A DNA stretch of 64,000 nucleotides. Origin: Pseudomonas lalucatii (GTDB taxonomy: Bacteria; Pseudomonadota; Gammaproteobacteria; Pseudomonadales; Pseudomonadaceae). Both the position numbers and the translations under genes were made by a program. The stretch lies in the NCBI RefSeq assembly GCF_018398425.1, contig NZ_JADPMV010000001.1, positions 1,116,001 to 1,180,000 of the forward strand, given 5' to 3'. Every line of letters starts with the position of its first letter. The stretch's first letter is position 1. This document shows, in pieces, positions 37,089 through 46,519 of this stretch. The notes under the pieces were generated by a model. That model was not told the origin of the DNA and did no database searches. It saw only the letters and a program-made list of their open reading frames with translations.

Positions 37089-37814
37089 TCAGAGCGCCAG
37101 CGCCACCAGCATCGCGCACTCCGTCAGCTCCAGCAGGGCCCCGGCCGTGTCGCCGGTGGTGCCGCCGAGGCGCCGCCGCAGCAGCCGGCGCAGCCAGAGG
37201 AACAGCAGCCCGGCCACCAGCAGGGCCAGCAGGCCCGGGCCGCCGAACAGGGCGATGGCGACCCCGTGGGCGGCCAGCAGCCAGGGCAGCTGGCGGCGCG
37301 GCAGGTGGTCGGCCAGGGCCTGACCCAGGCCGCCGGGACGCACGTAGGGGGTACTCAGCAGGAGCAGCGGCGGCAGTACCCGCGCCAGCCAGGGCACCAG
37401 CAGCAGGGCCAGGGCCTCGCCGGCCTCGAGCAAGGCCACCAGGGCGGCGAACTTGAGCAACAGCAGCAGCGCCAGCACCAGCACCGCCATGGGCCCGCTG
37501 CGCGGGTCCTTCATGATTGCCAGGGTGCGCTCGCGGTCGCCCATGCCGCCGACCCAGGCGTCGGCGCTGTCGGCCAGGCCGTCCAGGTGCAGGCCGCCGC
37601 TGAGGCCGACCCAGAGCGTCAGCAGCAGCGCCGCCTGCAACAGCACCTGCACATCGGCCAGCAGCTGCTGGGCGGTGACCAGCAGCAGGCCCAGCAACAG
37701 GCCCACCGCGGGGTACCAGAGCAGCGAGCGACCGAGCTGAGCGGGCGTCGGCATGCCGGCCAGGCGCACCGGAAGGCGGGTGAGAAACTGCAGGGCGATC
37801 AGCAGCGGCGTCAC
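37089..37814 (-). CDS. cobS: Adenosylcobinamide-GDP ribazoletransferase (cobalamin synthase)
   Basis: 241-residue membrane protein joining adenosylcobinamide-GDP to alpha-ribazole(-phosphate), the last assembly step of B12 (called cobV in Pseudomonas nomenclature). DGLADSADAWVGG near 75-88 is the conserved metal/substrate motif, surrounded by six to eight transmembrane segments. The start is GTG 37814, overlapping the cobC stop (GTGA). It is the last gene of the cob operon. Confidence 0.93.
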   Translation of the reverse strand: MTPLLIALQFLTRLPVRLAGMPTPAQLGRSLLWYPAVGLLLGLLLVTAQQLLADVQVLLQAALLLTLWVGLSGGLHLDGLADSADAWVGGMGDRERTLAIMKDPRSGPMAVLVLALLLLLKFAALVALLEAGEALALLLVPWLARVLPPLLLLSTPYVRPGGLGQALADHLPRRQLPWLLAAHGVAIALFGGPGLLALLVAGLLFLWLRRLLRRRLGGTTGDTAGALLELTECAMLVALAL

Positions 37815-38386
37815 GGCAGCTCCCGCAGCCGGCCGGCGCCGTCCAGCGTCAGACGCACGCGCTGGCCATGGGCCACGCCGACCTGCAGCAGGTCGGCCGG
37901 CGCCAGGCTGCGGGCCCGCGCCAGCAGCAGGCGCATCACCCCGCCGTGGCTGACCAGCAGCAGGCGCTCGCCGGCATGCCGGGCCTGCAGCCGGTGCAGC
38001 GCGCCCAGCACCCGCGCCTCGAAGTCCGCCATGGCCTCGCCGCCGGGTGGCGGGCAGGCGTAGGGATCGGTCCAGAAGCGCCCCAGGGCCTCGGCGTCGG
38101 TCTGCATCAGCTCGGCGGCGCTGCGCCCTTCCCAGGCGCCGAAGTGCAGCTCCTGCAGGTCCGGTTCCAGGCTCAACGGCAGGCCGCGCCGCGCCGCCAG
38201 CTCCTCGGCGAAGCGGGCGCAGCGCTGCAGCGGCGAGCTGATCAGGCGGTCCCAGGGGCCGGCGTCCTGTACCGCCCCACGCAGCTGGGCCCAGCCGGCA
38301 TCCGTCAGGGCATCGTCGATACGCCCGCGCAGGCCGCCGCCCCGTTCGGTCTCGCCATGGCGCAGCAGTTCCAGGTGGACCGTCAC
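37811..38386 (-). CDS. cobC: Alpha-ribazole phosphatase (histidine phosphatase family)
   Basis: 191 residues with the phosphohistidine motif [11 protein letters not shown] near 7-17 and the second catalytic His in [14 protein letters not shown] near 145-158. It dephosphorylates alpha-ribazole-5'-phosphate or the corresponding cobalamin phosphate. GTG 38386 overlaps the cobT stop (GTGA) and its own stop overlaps cobS. Confidence 0.9.
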   Translation of the reverse strand: MTVHLELLRHGETERGGGLRGRIDDALTDAGWAQLRGAVQDAGPWDRLISSPLQRCARFAEELAARRGLPLSLEPDLQELHFGAWEGRSAAELMQTDAEALGRFWTDPYACPPPGGEAMADFEARVLGALHRLQARHAGERLLLVSHGGVMRLLLARARSLAPADLLQVGVAHGQRVRLTLDGAGRLRELP

Positions 38387-39435
38387 GGCGCGCGCTCCGC
38401 CACCGCCGCCTCGGCGAAGGTGGCCATCTCGCTGTGCAGCTGGCAGGCCAGGCGCAACAGCGGTACGGCCAGCGCCGCGCCGCTGCCCTCGCCCAGGCGC
38501 AGGCCCAATTGCAGCAGCGGCTCGGCCTCCAGGGCCTGCAGCACGCGACGATGCCCAGGTTCGGCGCCCTGGTGGGCGAACAACAGCCAGGGCCGACAGT
38601 CCGGGTTGAGGCGCACCGCCGCCAGGGCGGCGACGCTGCAGATGAAACCGTCCACTAGGGCTGTGACCCCCTCCTGGGCGCAGGCCAGGTAGGCGCCGAC
38701 CAGGGCGAGGATCTCGAAGCCGCCGAGGCGTTGCAGGGCGTCGAAGGGCTCGGCGATGGCCGGCCGATGCAGGGCCAGGGCCACCTCGATCACCGCCGTC
38801 TTGCGCGCCAGCCCGGCGCCATCCAGGCCGGTGCCGGGGCCGACCAGCGCGGCGGCCGGGCAGTCCAGCAGCCAGCAGGCCAGGGCCGTGGCCGCAGTGG
38901 TGTTGCCGATGCCCATCTCGCCGCCGATAAACAACTGAGCCCCGCCCTGCTGCGCGCGCAGCAGGGCATCGCGACCGCCCTGCAGGGCCAGGCGGGCCTG
39001 CGCGGCGCTCATCGCCGGGCCCTGGGTGAAGTTCGCGGTACCGGCGCCCAGGTGCAGGTGGCGCACCCCGGGCAGCTCCAACGGCTGCGCGGTGCCCAGG
39101 TCGACCACCTCCAGGCTGGCGCCCAGCTGGCGGGCCAGCACGCTGATGGCCGCGCCGCCGGCGACGAAGTTGCCGAGCATCTGCCCGGTGACTGCCTGCG
39201 GGTAGGCCGACACGCCCTCGGCGACCACACCATGGTCGCCGGCGAAGATGCCGATGGCCACGCGCTCGACGCCGGGCCGCTCGCGCCCCTGCAGCGCGGC
39301 CAACTGCACCGCCAGGTGCTCCAGCTGGCCGAGGGAGCCGGCCGGCTTGGTCAGCTGCGCCTGGCGCGCCAGGGCCTGCTCGCGCGCCGCCTGGTCCGGC
39401 ATTCGGCTGGGTTGCTGCCACCAGCCCTGGCTCAT
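38383..39435 (-). CDS. cobT: Nicotinate-nucleotide-dimethylbenzimidazole phosphoribosyltransferase
   Basis: 350 residues. It activates the lower ligand DMB to alpha-ribazole-phosphate. Family signatures seen: [44 protein letters not shown] and a C-terminal [13 protein letters not shown] with the catalytic Glu. ATG 39435 overlaps the end of cobU by 4 nt. Confidence 0.94.
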   Translation of the reverse strand: MSQGWWQQPSRMPDQAAREQALARQAQLTKPAGSLGQLEHLAVQLAALQGRERPGVERVAIGIFAGDHGVVAEGVSAYPQAVTGQMLGNFVAGGAAISVLARQLGASLEVVDLGTAQPLELPGVRHLHLGAGTANFTQGPAMSAAQARLALQGGRDALLRAQQGGAQLFIGGEMGIGNTTAATALACWLLDCPAAALVGPGTGLDGAGLARKTAVIEVALALHRPAIAEPFDALQRLGGFEILALVGAYLACAQEGVTALVDGFICSVAALAAVRLNPDCRPWLLFAHQGAEPGHRRVLQALEAEPLLQLGLRLGEGSGAALAVPLLRLACQLHSEMATFAEAAVAERAP

Positions 39436-39953
39436 AGCGGCGCCCCCTTCAGTACCAGCGGCAGGCCCGCCACAGTCAGGGTCACCCGCCCGCAGCGCTC
39501 GGCCAGGGCCTGGTGCAGCCAGCCGGCTTCGTCGACATAGCGGCGGGTCAGCTCGCCCAGGGGCACCACCCCCAGGCCGGTCTCGTTGCTGACCAGGATC
39601 ACCCGCCCCGGCAGCGCGTGCAGGCACTCGAGCAGCGCCTCGCGCTCGGCGTCCAGGCGCGCCTGATCGTCCAGCATCAGCAGGTTGCTCAGCCACAGGG
39701 TCAGGCAGTCGACCAGCAGGCAGCGCCCTTCCCCCGCCTGCTCGGCCAGCACCCGGGCCAGGGCCAGCGGCTCCTCCACCAGGGCCCAGTGCGCCGGGCG
39801 GCGCGCCCGGTGTTCGCGGATGCGCGCGGCCATCTCGCCGTCCAGCGCCTGGCCGGTGGCGATGTAGGTCACCGCCAGGCCGGATTCGCCGGCCAGCCTC
39901 TCGGCCAGGCGGCTCTTGCCGGAACGGGCGCCGCCGAGGATCAGTTCGATCAT
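39432..39953 (-). CDS. cobU: Adenosylcobinamide kinase / guanylyltransferase
   Basis: 173 residues with P-loop GGARSGKS near 6-13, the guanylylated His region ([11 protein letters not shown]) and [11 protein letters not shown]. It phosphorylates adenosylcobinamide and transfers GMP to it. ATG 39953 overlaps the cobQ stop (ATGA). Confidence 0.93.
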   Translation of the reverse strand: MIELILGGARSGKSRLAERLAGESGLAVTYIATGQALDGEMAARIREHRARRPAHWALVEEPLALARVLAEQAGEGRCLLVDCLTLWLSNLLMLDDQARLDAEREALLECLHALPGRVILVSNETGLGVVPLGELTRRYVDEAGWLHQALAERCGRVTLTVAGLPLVLKGAPL

Positions 39954-41419
39954 GAGTTCTCCCTGGGCTGCGCCATGCCGCACAGCTCGCGCAGCCTGGC
40001 GGTATCCAGATGGGCCTCGACCAGGTCGGCCAGGCGCTCGATGTCGCGCTCGCGCAGGGCCTGGTAGTCGACCGCCTGCACCTCGCGCAGGCCGGCCCAG
40101 CGCAGCAGCGCCGCACAGGCCGGGCCCGACTCGAACAGCCCGTGCAGGTAGGTGCCGAGCACCTGGCCGTCGGCGCTCAAGGCGCCGTCGCCACGGCCGT
40201 CGTCCAGCAGCACGGCGCCGTTCAGGCCGGCCCCCGTGCTGACCCCGGCGTGGATCTCGTAGCCGGTTACCGGCGCATCCTCCAGGCGCAGGCGGCCGCG
40301 GACGTTGCGCAGCTGCTTCTCGGGCTCCAGCACGGTGGAAAAATCCAGCAGGCCCAGGCCGTCGCTGCCGCCCGCCACGCCTTCCAGGCCATGGGGGTCG
40401 TCGAGGCGCGTGCCGAGCATCTGCAGGCCGCCGCAGATGCCGACGAGCTTGCCGCCGTAGCGCAGGTGCCTATGGATGGCCGCCTCCCAGCCCTGCTCGC
40501 GCAGGAACGCCAGGTCGGCGCGCACGCTCTTGGAGCCGGGCAGGATGATCAGGTCGGCCGGCGGTATCGCCTGGCCGGGGCCGACGAAGCTCAGCTCGAC
40601 CTGCGGATGCAGGCGCAGCGGGTCGAAGTCGGTGTGATTGCTGATGCGCGGCAGCACCGGCACCACCACCTTGAGCACCTCGCCGGTCTTGGTCGCCTGG
40701 CGCTGATCGATGGCGTCCTCGGCTTCCAGGTGAAAATCCATCAGGTAGGGCAGCACGCCGAGCACCGGCTTGCCGGTACGTTGCTCCAGCCAGTCGAGGC
40801 CCGGCTGCAGCAGGGCGATGTCGCCGCGAAAGCGGTTGATCACGAAGCCCTGGATGCGCGCCTGTTCCGACGGGCTGAGCAACTCGAGGGTGCCGACCAG
40901 GTGGGCGAACACCCCGCCCTTGTCGATGTCGGCGATGAGGATCACCGGGCAGTCCACCGCCTCGGCGAAGCCCATGTTGGCGATGTCGCCGGCGCGCAGG
41001 TTGATCTCCGCCGGCGAGCCGGCGCCCTCCACCGCCACCACCTGGTAGGCGGCGCTCAGGCGCTGGTGCGACTGCAGCACCGCATCCATCGCCACCTTCT
41101 TGTAGTCGTGGTAGGCGGCGGCCTCCATGCTGCTGATGGCGCGGCCATGGATGATCACCTGGGCGCCGGTGTCGCTGTTGGGCTTGAGCAGCACCGGGTT
41201 CATGTCGCTGTGCGGCGCCAGGCCGGCGGCCTGGGCCTGCACCGCCTGGGCCCGGCCGATCTCGCCGCCGTCTTCAGTCACGGCGGAATTGAGCGCCATG
41301 TTCTGCGGCTTGAACGGTGCCACCGCCACGCCCTGGCGCCTGAGCCAGCGGCACAGCGCGGTCACCAGGGTGCTCTTGCCGGCGTCGGAGGTGGTGCCCT
41401 GCACCATCAGGGTGGTCAT
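39950..41419 (-). CDS. cobQ: Cobyric acid synthase
   Basis: 489-residue glutamine-dependent amidase that amidates adenosylcobyrinate a,c-diamide at b, d, e and g. The N-terminal synthetase domain has [19 protein letters not shown] (8-26). The C-terminal class I glutaminase domain has the nucleophile Cys in [10 protein letters not shown] near 332-341 and the final His in YLHGLFE. ATG 41419 overlaps the cobD stop. Confidence 0.95.
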   Translation of the reverse strand: MTTLMVQGTTSDAGKSTLVTALCRWLRRQGVAVAPFKPQNMALNSAVTEDGGEIGRAQAVQAQAAGLAPHSDMNPVLLKPNSDTGAQVIIHGRAISSMEAAAYHDYKKVAMDAVLQSHQRLSAAYQVVAVEGAGSPAEINLRAGDIANMGFAEAVDCPVILIADIDKGGVFAHLVGTLELLSPSEQARIQGFVINRFRGDIALLQPGLDWLEQRTGKPVLGVLPYLMDFHLEAEDAIDQRQATKTGEVLKVVVPVLPRISNHTDFDPLRLHPQVELSFVGPGQAIPPADLIILPGSKSVRADLAFLREQGWEAAIHRHLRYGGKLVGICGGLQMLGTRLDDPHGLEGVAGGSDGLGLLDFSTVLEPEKQLRNVRGRLRLEDAPVTGYEIHAGVSTGAGLNGAVLLDDGRGDGALSADGQVLGTYLHGLFESGPACAALLRWAGLREVQAVDYQALRERDIERLADLVEAHLDTARLRELCGMAQPRENS

Positions 41420-42408
41420 GCCGAATGCTCCTTGAATGCGTGTAACGCCTGCTCCAGCCGGGCCCAGCCCGGCTCGTCGGCGGGCAGGCCGAAGCGCAGG
41501 CTGAGCGGCGCCTGGAACAGGCGGGTGAGGATGCCCTGGGCGGCGAGAAATTCATGTAGCGCCGCCGCCCGCGGATCAGAGCACCACTGGAACAGCGCAC
41601 AGCCACCGCTGGGCGGCCAGCCCCGGGCGCTCAGCAGCTCGGCCAGGCGCCGGCCGTCGGCACTCAGGCGCCGGCGCTGCTCGCCCTGGCCACGCCGGTC
41701 CGGCAGCAACGCAGTGGCCAACGCCCGGGCCGGACCGCTGACCGTCCAGGGCCCGAGCAGTTCGTCGAGCCGCCCCAGCAGCGCCGGTTCGGCCAGGACG
41801 AAGCCCAGGCGGATACCGGCCAGGCCGAAGAACTTGCCGAACGAGCGCAGCACGATCAGCCCGGGCCGGTCGCAGTAGGCCGCCAGGCTGTGCTGCGGGG
41901 TGCAGTCGATGAAGGCCTCGTCGACCAGCAGCCAGCCGCCGCGCGCGGCCAGGCGCCGATGCCAGGCCAGCAGCTGCGCGGGGGCGAAACGCCGTCCAGT
42001 CGGATTGTTCGGGTTGACCAGCAGCAGCACGTCGAGGCCATCGACCTGCCGGTCCATTTCCTCTGCATCCAGTTGCAGCAGCTCATGGCCCGCGCGCTCC
42101 CAGGCCGCCGCATGCTCGGCGTAGGCCGGCGCGAGGACGCCGACCCGCGAACGGCCGCGCAGCCGCGGCAGGGCCTGGATCGCCGACTGGGAGCCGGCCA
42201 CCGGCAGCAACGCCGGCGCCCCGTAATAGTCGCGGGCGGCCGCCTCCAGGCCGTCGTCTGCTTCGGGCAGGCGCGTCCAGGCGCTCGCGGGAACAGGCGG
42301 CAAGGGCCAGCCATAGGGGGCGATGCCGGTGGACAGGTCCAGCCAGTCGCCCAGGGCGATGCCATGGCGCTGCGCCGCCGCGCGCAGCCGGCCGCCGTGC
42401 TCAAGCAA
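41416..42408 (-). CDS. cobD: Threonine-phosphate decarboxylase (aminotransferase fold)
   Basis: 330-residue fold-type I PLP enzyme (named cobC in the P. denitrificans scheme) that makes (R)-1-amino-2-propanol phosphate, the nucleotide-loop linker. Signatures: [21 protein letters not shown] and the PLP lysine in [11 protein letters not shown]. The start is TTG 42408, 6 nt after GGAGG (42415-42419) and inside the end of cbiB; no ATG/GTG is available near this position. Confidence 0.9.
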   Translation of the reverse strand: MLEHGGRLRAAAQRHGIALGDWLDLSTGIAPYGWPLPPVPASAWTRLPEADDGLEAAARDYYGAPALLPVAGSQSAIQALPRLRGRSRVGVLAPAYAEHAAAWERAGHELLQLDAEEMDRQVDGLDVLLLVNPNNPTGRRFAPAQLLAWHRRLAARGGWLLVDEAFIDCTPQHSLAAYCDRPGLIVLRSFGKFFGLAGIRLGFVLAEPALLGRLDELLGPWTVSGPARALATALLPDRRGQGEQRRRLSADGRRLAELLSARGWPPSGGCALFQWCSDPRAAALHEFLAAQGILTRLFQAPLSLRFGLPADEPGWARLEQALHAFKEHSA

Positions 42409-43309
42409 GGCCCACCTCCGCCACCAGCAGCAACGCCAGCCACAGCAGCACGCCGCCGTACACCAGATTGAGCGCCCGCTCGATATCCCGGGCCCGCGGC
42501 GCGGCGCCCTCGCCCAGGGGCGGGCGCTGCTCCTCGCGGCCGTGGTAGATGGCCGCGCCGCCCAGGCGCACGCCCAGGGCGCCGGCACCGGCGGCCATCA
42601 CCGGGCCGGCATTGGGGCTGTCCCACTGCGGTGCCTGGCGGCGCCAGCAGCGCAGTGCCGAGGCGCTGCTGCCGAGCAGCGCGTAGGTCAGCGCCACCAG
42701 GCGCGCCGGCAGGTAGTTGAGGCCGTCGTCGATCTTCGCCGCGGCCCAGCCGAAGCGGGCGAAGCGCGGGGTACGGTAGCCCCACATGGCGTCCAGGGTG
42801 TTGCTCAGGCGATAGAGCACCACCCCCGGCGCGCCGGCGACGAGGAACCAGAACAGCGCGGCGAACACCGCATCCGAGCCGTTCTCCAGCACCGACTCGG
42901 TGCCGGCGCGGGCCACCCCGCTGGCGTCCAGTTCGCTGGTGGTGCGGCTGACCAGATAGCCGACCCGCTCGCGCGCCAGGGGCAGGTCGCCCAGGCGCAG
43001 GGCCTGGGCCACCGGCAGGGCGTGCTCGCCGAGGCTCTTCAAGCCCAGGGCGGCATACAGGGCGAGGATCTCCACCGCCCAGCCGATGCCCGGCAGCTGG
43101 GCCAGCAGCGCCGCCAGCAGGGTCGGCGGCAGCACCGCCAGGCACCAAGCCGTGACGCCATGACTGCGCCAGCCGCGCCCGGCCGAATTGAAACGCCGCT
43201 CCAGCCCTGCGGCCAGACGGCCGAAGGCCACCAGCGGGTGCGCGCGCCTGGGCTCGCCCAGCCAGGCATCCAGGGCGACGGCTGTCAGGCCGCTCAGGGC
43301 CAGGCTCAC
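42401..43309 (-). CDS. cbiB: Adenosylcobinamide-phosphate synthase
   Basis: 302-residue membrane protein (cobD in the P. denitrificans scheme) that attaches aminopropanol phosphate to adenosylcobyrate. Conserved stretches: [17 protein letters not shown] near 13-29, [34 protein letters not shown] and [14 protein letters not shown]. The start GTG 43309 follows a GAGGGCGGG stretch. It overlaps cobD by 8 nt. Confidence 0.92.
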   Translation of the reverse strand: MSLALSGLTAVALDAWLGEPRRAHPLVAFGRLAAGLERRFNSAGRGWRSHGVTAWCLAVLPPTLLAALLAQLPGIGWAVEILALYAALGLKSLGEHALPVAQALRLGDLPLARERVGYLVSRTTSELDASGVARAGTESVLENGSDAVFAALFWFLVAGAPGVVLYRLSNTLDAMWGYRTPRFARFGWAAAKIDDGLNYLPARLVALTYALLGSSASALRCWRRQAPQWDSPNAGPVMAAGAGALGVRLGGAAIYHGREEQRPPLGEGAAPRARDIERALNLVYGGVLLWLALLLVAEVGLA

Positions 43310-43334
43310 GGACCCGCCCTCGTCCAGCCTTCTG

Positions 43335-43994
43335 CTACTGCGAACACGCCTCGATCCCCCATCGGTCCTGAAACAGCAATTCCTGCAGCGCCCGCTGCTG
43401 CGCCCAGCCCTGCTGCACCAGCATCGGTGCCTGATAGAACTCCGCCACCGGGCCGAGACAGAGCAGCGCCAGCGGCTGGCTGCCGGGCGGCATGGCCAGC
43501 AGCTCGGCCAATGCCTGCGGCTCGAACAGCGACACCCAGCCCATGCCCAGCCCCTCGGCGCGGGCGGCCAGCCAGAGATTCTGAATGGCGCAGGCCACCG
43601 AGGCCAGGTCCATTTCCGGCATTGTGCGGCGACCGAACACATGGGCCTCGCGGTCGTCCATCAGGGCCGCCACCAGCAGCTCGGCGCAGTCGCCGACGCC
43701 CTCGACCTTGAGCCGCATGAAGGCGTCGCCACGCTCGCCCAGGGCCTCGGCGGTGCGCTGTCGCTCCTCCTCCACCAGGGCCTGGATCGCCCGGCGCAGC
43801 TCCGGACGGGTGATGCGGATAAAGCGCCAGGGCTGCATCAGGCCGACGCTGGGCGCCTGGTGCGCCGCCTGCAGCAGCCGCGTCAGCACCGCCGGCTCGA
43901 CCCGCCCGCCGCTGAAGTGGCGCATGTCGCGGCGCTCGGCGATGGCCCGGTAGACCGCCGCCCGCTCGGCAGCGCTGAAGGCCTGCTGGCTCAT
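43335..43994 (-). CDS. bluB: 5,6-dimethylbenzimidazole synthase
   Basis: 219-residue flavin-destructase of the nitroreductase fold that converts FMNH2 and O2 to DMB, the aerobic lower-ligand route. [12 protein letters not shown] near 21-32 and [13 protein letters not shown] near 46-58 match BluB rather than ordinary nitroreductases, and the cob context agrees. ATG 43994 overlaps the cobB stop. Confidence 0.92.
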   Translation of the reverse strand: MSQQAFSAAERAAVYRAIAERRDMRHFSGGRVEPAVLTRLLQAAHQAPSVGLMQPWRFIRITRPELRRAIQALVEEERQRTAEALGERGDAFMRLKVEGVGDCAELLVAALMDDREAHVFGRRTMPEMDLASVACAIQNLWLAARAEGLGMGWVSLFEPQALAELLAMPPGSQPLALLCLGPVAEFYQAPMLVQQGWAQQRALQELLFQDRWGIEACSQ

Positions 43995-45283
43995 GGCTGG
44001 AACAGCTCGGCGGCCGCCACGGGATCGGACGGCAGGTAGAAGTGGATATAGGAGGCGCTCAGCCGGCCCTGGCGATAGACCGCCTCGGCGGTGCGCTTGT
44101 AGTTCGGGCACTCGCCCCGGGCGATGGGCTGCAGGTCGCAGGTCAGGGCCGAGTGATGGAAGGTATGCCCACGCAGGCGGCCGCCGGGCAGCTCGACCTC
44201 CTGCAGGGCCAGGGCGGTCAGGCGCGGCTGCAGGGTCGCCGCGCCGGGCAGCAGGCCGAGCATGCGCCCGCTCTGCCCTTGCTTGTCGGTGAGCCTGTCG
44301 AGCAGGTAGAGCATGCCGCCGCACTCGGCGTGGATCGGCTTGCCGGCCGCGTGGTGGGCGCGGATCGCCTCGGCCATGGCCTGGTTGGCTTCCAGGCGCG
44401 CCAGGTGCAGCTCGGGGTAGCCGCCGGGCAGGTAGAGGCTGTCGACCTCGGGCAACTGCTCATCGGCCAGGGGCGAGAAGAACCGCAGCTCGGCGCCCAG
44501 TTCGCGCAACAGGTCCAGGTTGGCCTGGTAGAGGAAGGCGAAGGCGGCGTCCAAGGCCACGCCGCTGCGCACCCCGGCCAGCAGCGGCGCGAGCGCCTGC
44601 GGCTCGGGGGCGGCGCAGCTCACCGGCGGCGGCAGGGCCACCTCGGCGCTGGCGGCCAGGGCGTCGGCGGCGGCGTCCAGGCGGGCATCCAGGTCGGCCA
44701 GTTCCCCGGCCTGGACCAGGCCCAGGTGGCGACTGGGCAGTTCGATGTCGGCACTGCGCGGCAAGGCGCCATACCAGCGGATGGACGCGGGCAAGGCATC
44801 GCGCAGGATCTCGCCGTGCCGAACGCTGCCGACCTTGTTGCCGAGCACCCCGGAAAACGGCAGGTCCGCCTGGAAGCTGGCCAGGCCATGGGCCAGGGCG
44901 CCGAAGGTCTGGGCCATGGCCGAGCCGTCGATCACCGCCAGCACCGGCACGCCGAAATGCCGGGCCAGGTCGGCGGCCGAGGGGCTGCCGTCGAACAGCC
45001 CCATCACCCCCTCGATGAGGATCAGCTCGGCCTCCCCGGCCGCCTGCCAGAGCAGCCGGCGGCTCTCGGCCGCGCCGACCATCCACAGGTCCAGCTGGTA
45101 CACCGGCGCGCCGCTGGCGCGGGCGAGGATCATCGGGTCGAGGAAATCCGGGCCGCACTTGAACACCCGCACGCGCTTGCCCTGGCGCGCGTGCAGGCGC
45201 GCCAGGGCGGCGGTGACCGTGGTCTTGCCCTGGCCCGAGGCCGGCGCGGCGATCAGCAGCGCCGGGCAGTTCCTGGCGCTCAT
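43991..45283 (-). CDS. cobB: Cobyrinate a,c-diamide synthase
   Basis: 430 residues. The N-terminal P-loop APASGQGKTTVTAALA (13-28) and ATP-grasp-like synthetase domain are followed by a C-terminal class I glutaminase domain with the nucleophile in IHAECGGMLYLL near 331-342. It amidates the a and c side chains of (hydrogeno)byrinate. ATG 45283 overlaps the cobO stop by one base. Confidence 0.94.
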   Translation of the reverse strand: MSARNCPALLIAAPASGQGKTTVTAALARLHARQGKRVRVFKCGPDFLDPMILARASGAPVYQLDLWMVGAAESRRLLWQAAGEAELILIEGVMGLFDGSPSAADLARHFGVPVLAVIDGSAMAQTFGALAHGLASFQADLPFSGVLGNKVGSVRHGEILRDALPASIRWYGALPRSADIELPSRHLGLVQAGELADLDARLDAAADALAASAEVALPPPVSCAAPEPQALAPLLAGVRSGVALDAAFAFLYQANLDLLRELGAELRFFSPLADEQLPEVDSLYLPGGYPELHLARLEANQAMAEAIRAHHAAGKPIHAECGGMLYLLDRLTDKQGQSGRMLGLLPGAATLQPRLTALALQEVELPGGRLRGHTFHHSALTCDLQPIARGECPNYKRTAEAVYRQGRLSASYIHFYLPSDPVAAAELFQP

Positions 45284-45894
45284 CAGAACTCCACGCCCTT
45301 CTGCGCTTTCACCCCGGCCTTGAAGGCATGCTTGACCAGGCTCATCTCGGTGACGGTGTCCGCCGCCTCGATCATCCCCGGCGGGGCGCCGCGGCCGGTC
45401 ACCACCACGTGCTGCAGCAGCGGCCGGGCCTCGATGTCGGCCAGCACCGTCTCCAGCTCCAGGTAGCCGTACTTGAGGGCGATGTTCAGCTCGTCCAGCA
45501 CCACCAGGCCGATGGCCGGGTCGCCGAGCAACTGGCGCGCCACCGCCCAGGCCTCCTGGGCTTTCTGGATATCGCGCTGGCGGTCCTGGGTTTCCCAGGT
45601 GAAGCCCTCGCCCATCACGTGGTAGCTGACCTCCTCGGGGAAGCGGCGGAAGAAGGTCTCCTCGCCGGTGCTGGCGGCGCCCTTGATGAACTGCACCACG
45701 CCGACCCTGATGCCGTGCCCCAGGGCCCGGGCGACCATGCCGAAGGCCGAGCTGCTCTTGCCCTTGCCGTTGCCCGTGTGCACCAGCAACAGGCCGTATT
45801 CGTCCTGGGCCTGGGCGATCTTCTCGTCGATCAGCGCCTTCTTGCGCGCCATGCGTGCCTTGTGCCGCGCGTCGCGCTCCATCGACTCGCTCAT
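45283..45894 (-). CDS. cobO: Cob(I)yrinic acid a,c-diamide adenosyltransferase
   Basis: 203 residues of the CobA/CobO/BtuR type with P-loop HTGNGKGKSSSAFG near 39-52, VGVVQFIKGA and VVTGRGAPPGMIEAAD. It adds the adenosyl group to reduced corrinoid from ATP. ATG 45894 overlaps the btuM-like stop (ATGA). Confidence 0.94.
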   Translation of the reverse strand: MSESMERDARHKARMARKKALIDEKIAQAQDEYGLLLVHTGNGKGKSSSAFGMVARALGHGIRVGVVQFIKGAASTGEETFFRRFPEEVSYHVMGEGFTWETQDRQRDIQKAQEAWAVARQLLGDPAIGLVVLDELNIALKYGYLELETVLADIEARPLLQHVVVTGRGAPPGMIEAADTVTEMSLVKHAFKAGVKAQKGVEF

Positions 45895-46466
45895 CCCTGC
45901 ACCTCCGCGCGCCGCTGCGCCAGTTGCCAGGAGCGGGCGCCGCCGTAGAGCAGCGTCGCCAGGCCGAGATAGAGCGCCAGGTTACCCAGGTAGCGCGGGT
46001 AGTAGACGGCGATGCGCTCGACCAGCAGGGCCAGGCTCGGCTCCGCATAGCGCCCGGAGAAGAACAGGAAGCCGCCGCCGGAGAACAGGTAGGCGACGAA
46101 GGCGCTGAGCGCCGCGGTCGCCGCCAGCAGTGCCAGGCTCTGCAGGCTGTCGCGGTGCCGGCCGGCGTACAGGCGGCCGCCCAGCCACAGCGAGGCGTAG
46201 GCCGGCAGCAGCAGCCAGTAGGCCGGCGACAGGCACCAGTCGCTCACCCCGCTCCACTGCATGGCGGCCAGATCCAGCAGCGAGGCCTCGGCGAACAGCG
46301 CCGGGAACACCCAGCGCGGGGTCAGCAGCACGCCGGCGAGGAAGAACACCGCCCAGGAGGCGCTGGGCAGGTTGAGCGTGGCGAAGTGCTGGCCGCGGGT
46401 CATGGCCAGCAGCGCCGCCAGGGCGAGGCCGAGCAGCAGTTGCGTGGAGGGTGACAGCTTGGGCAT
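45891..46466 (-). CDS. btuM: BtuM-type inner-membrane corrinoid transporter
   Basis: 191 residues, about six transmembrane segments, the size and shape of a solitary ECF S-component. The segment SGVSDWCLSPAYWLLLPAY holds Cys78, at nearly the position of the conserved cysteine (Cys80) that binds cobalt and decyanates B12 in the Thiobacillus BtuM. It sits between btuB and cobO in a B12-riboswitch operon. AGGAG precedes ATG 46466. No BtuF/BtuC/BtuD genes are in the window, consistent with a solitary BtuM. Identification rests on motif memory and context. Confidence 0.75.
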   Translation of the reverse strand: MPKLSPSTQLLLGLALAALLAMTRGQHFATLNLPSASWAVFFLAGVLLTPRWVFPALFAEASLLDLAAMQWSGVSDWCLSPAYWLLLPAYASLWLGGRLYAGRHRDSLQSLALLAATAALSAFVAYLFSGGGFLFFSGRYAEPSLALLVERIAVYYPRYLGNLALYLGLATLLYGGARSWQLAQRRAEVQG

Positions 46467-46519
46467 GGGGGTTCTCCTGGTGAGGGCGCCGACGGGTCAA
46501 CCCGTCGGCGCCGGGGGGA

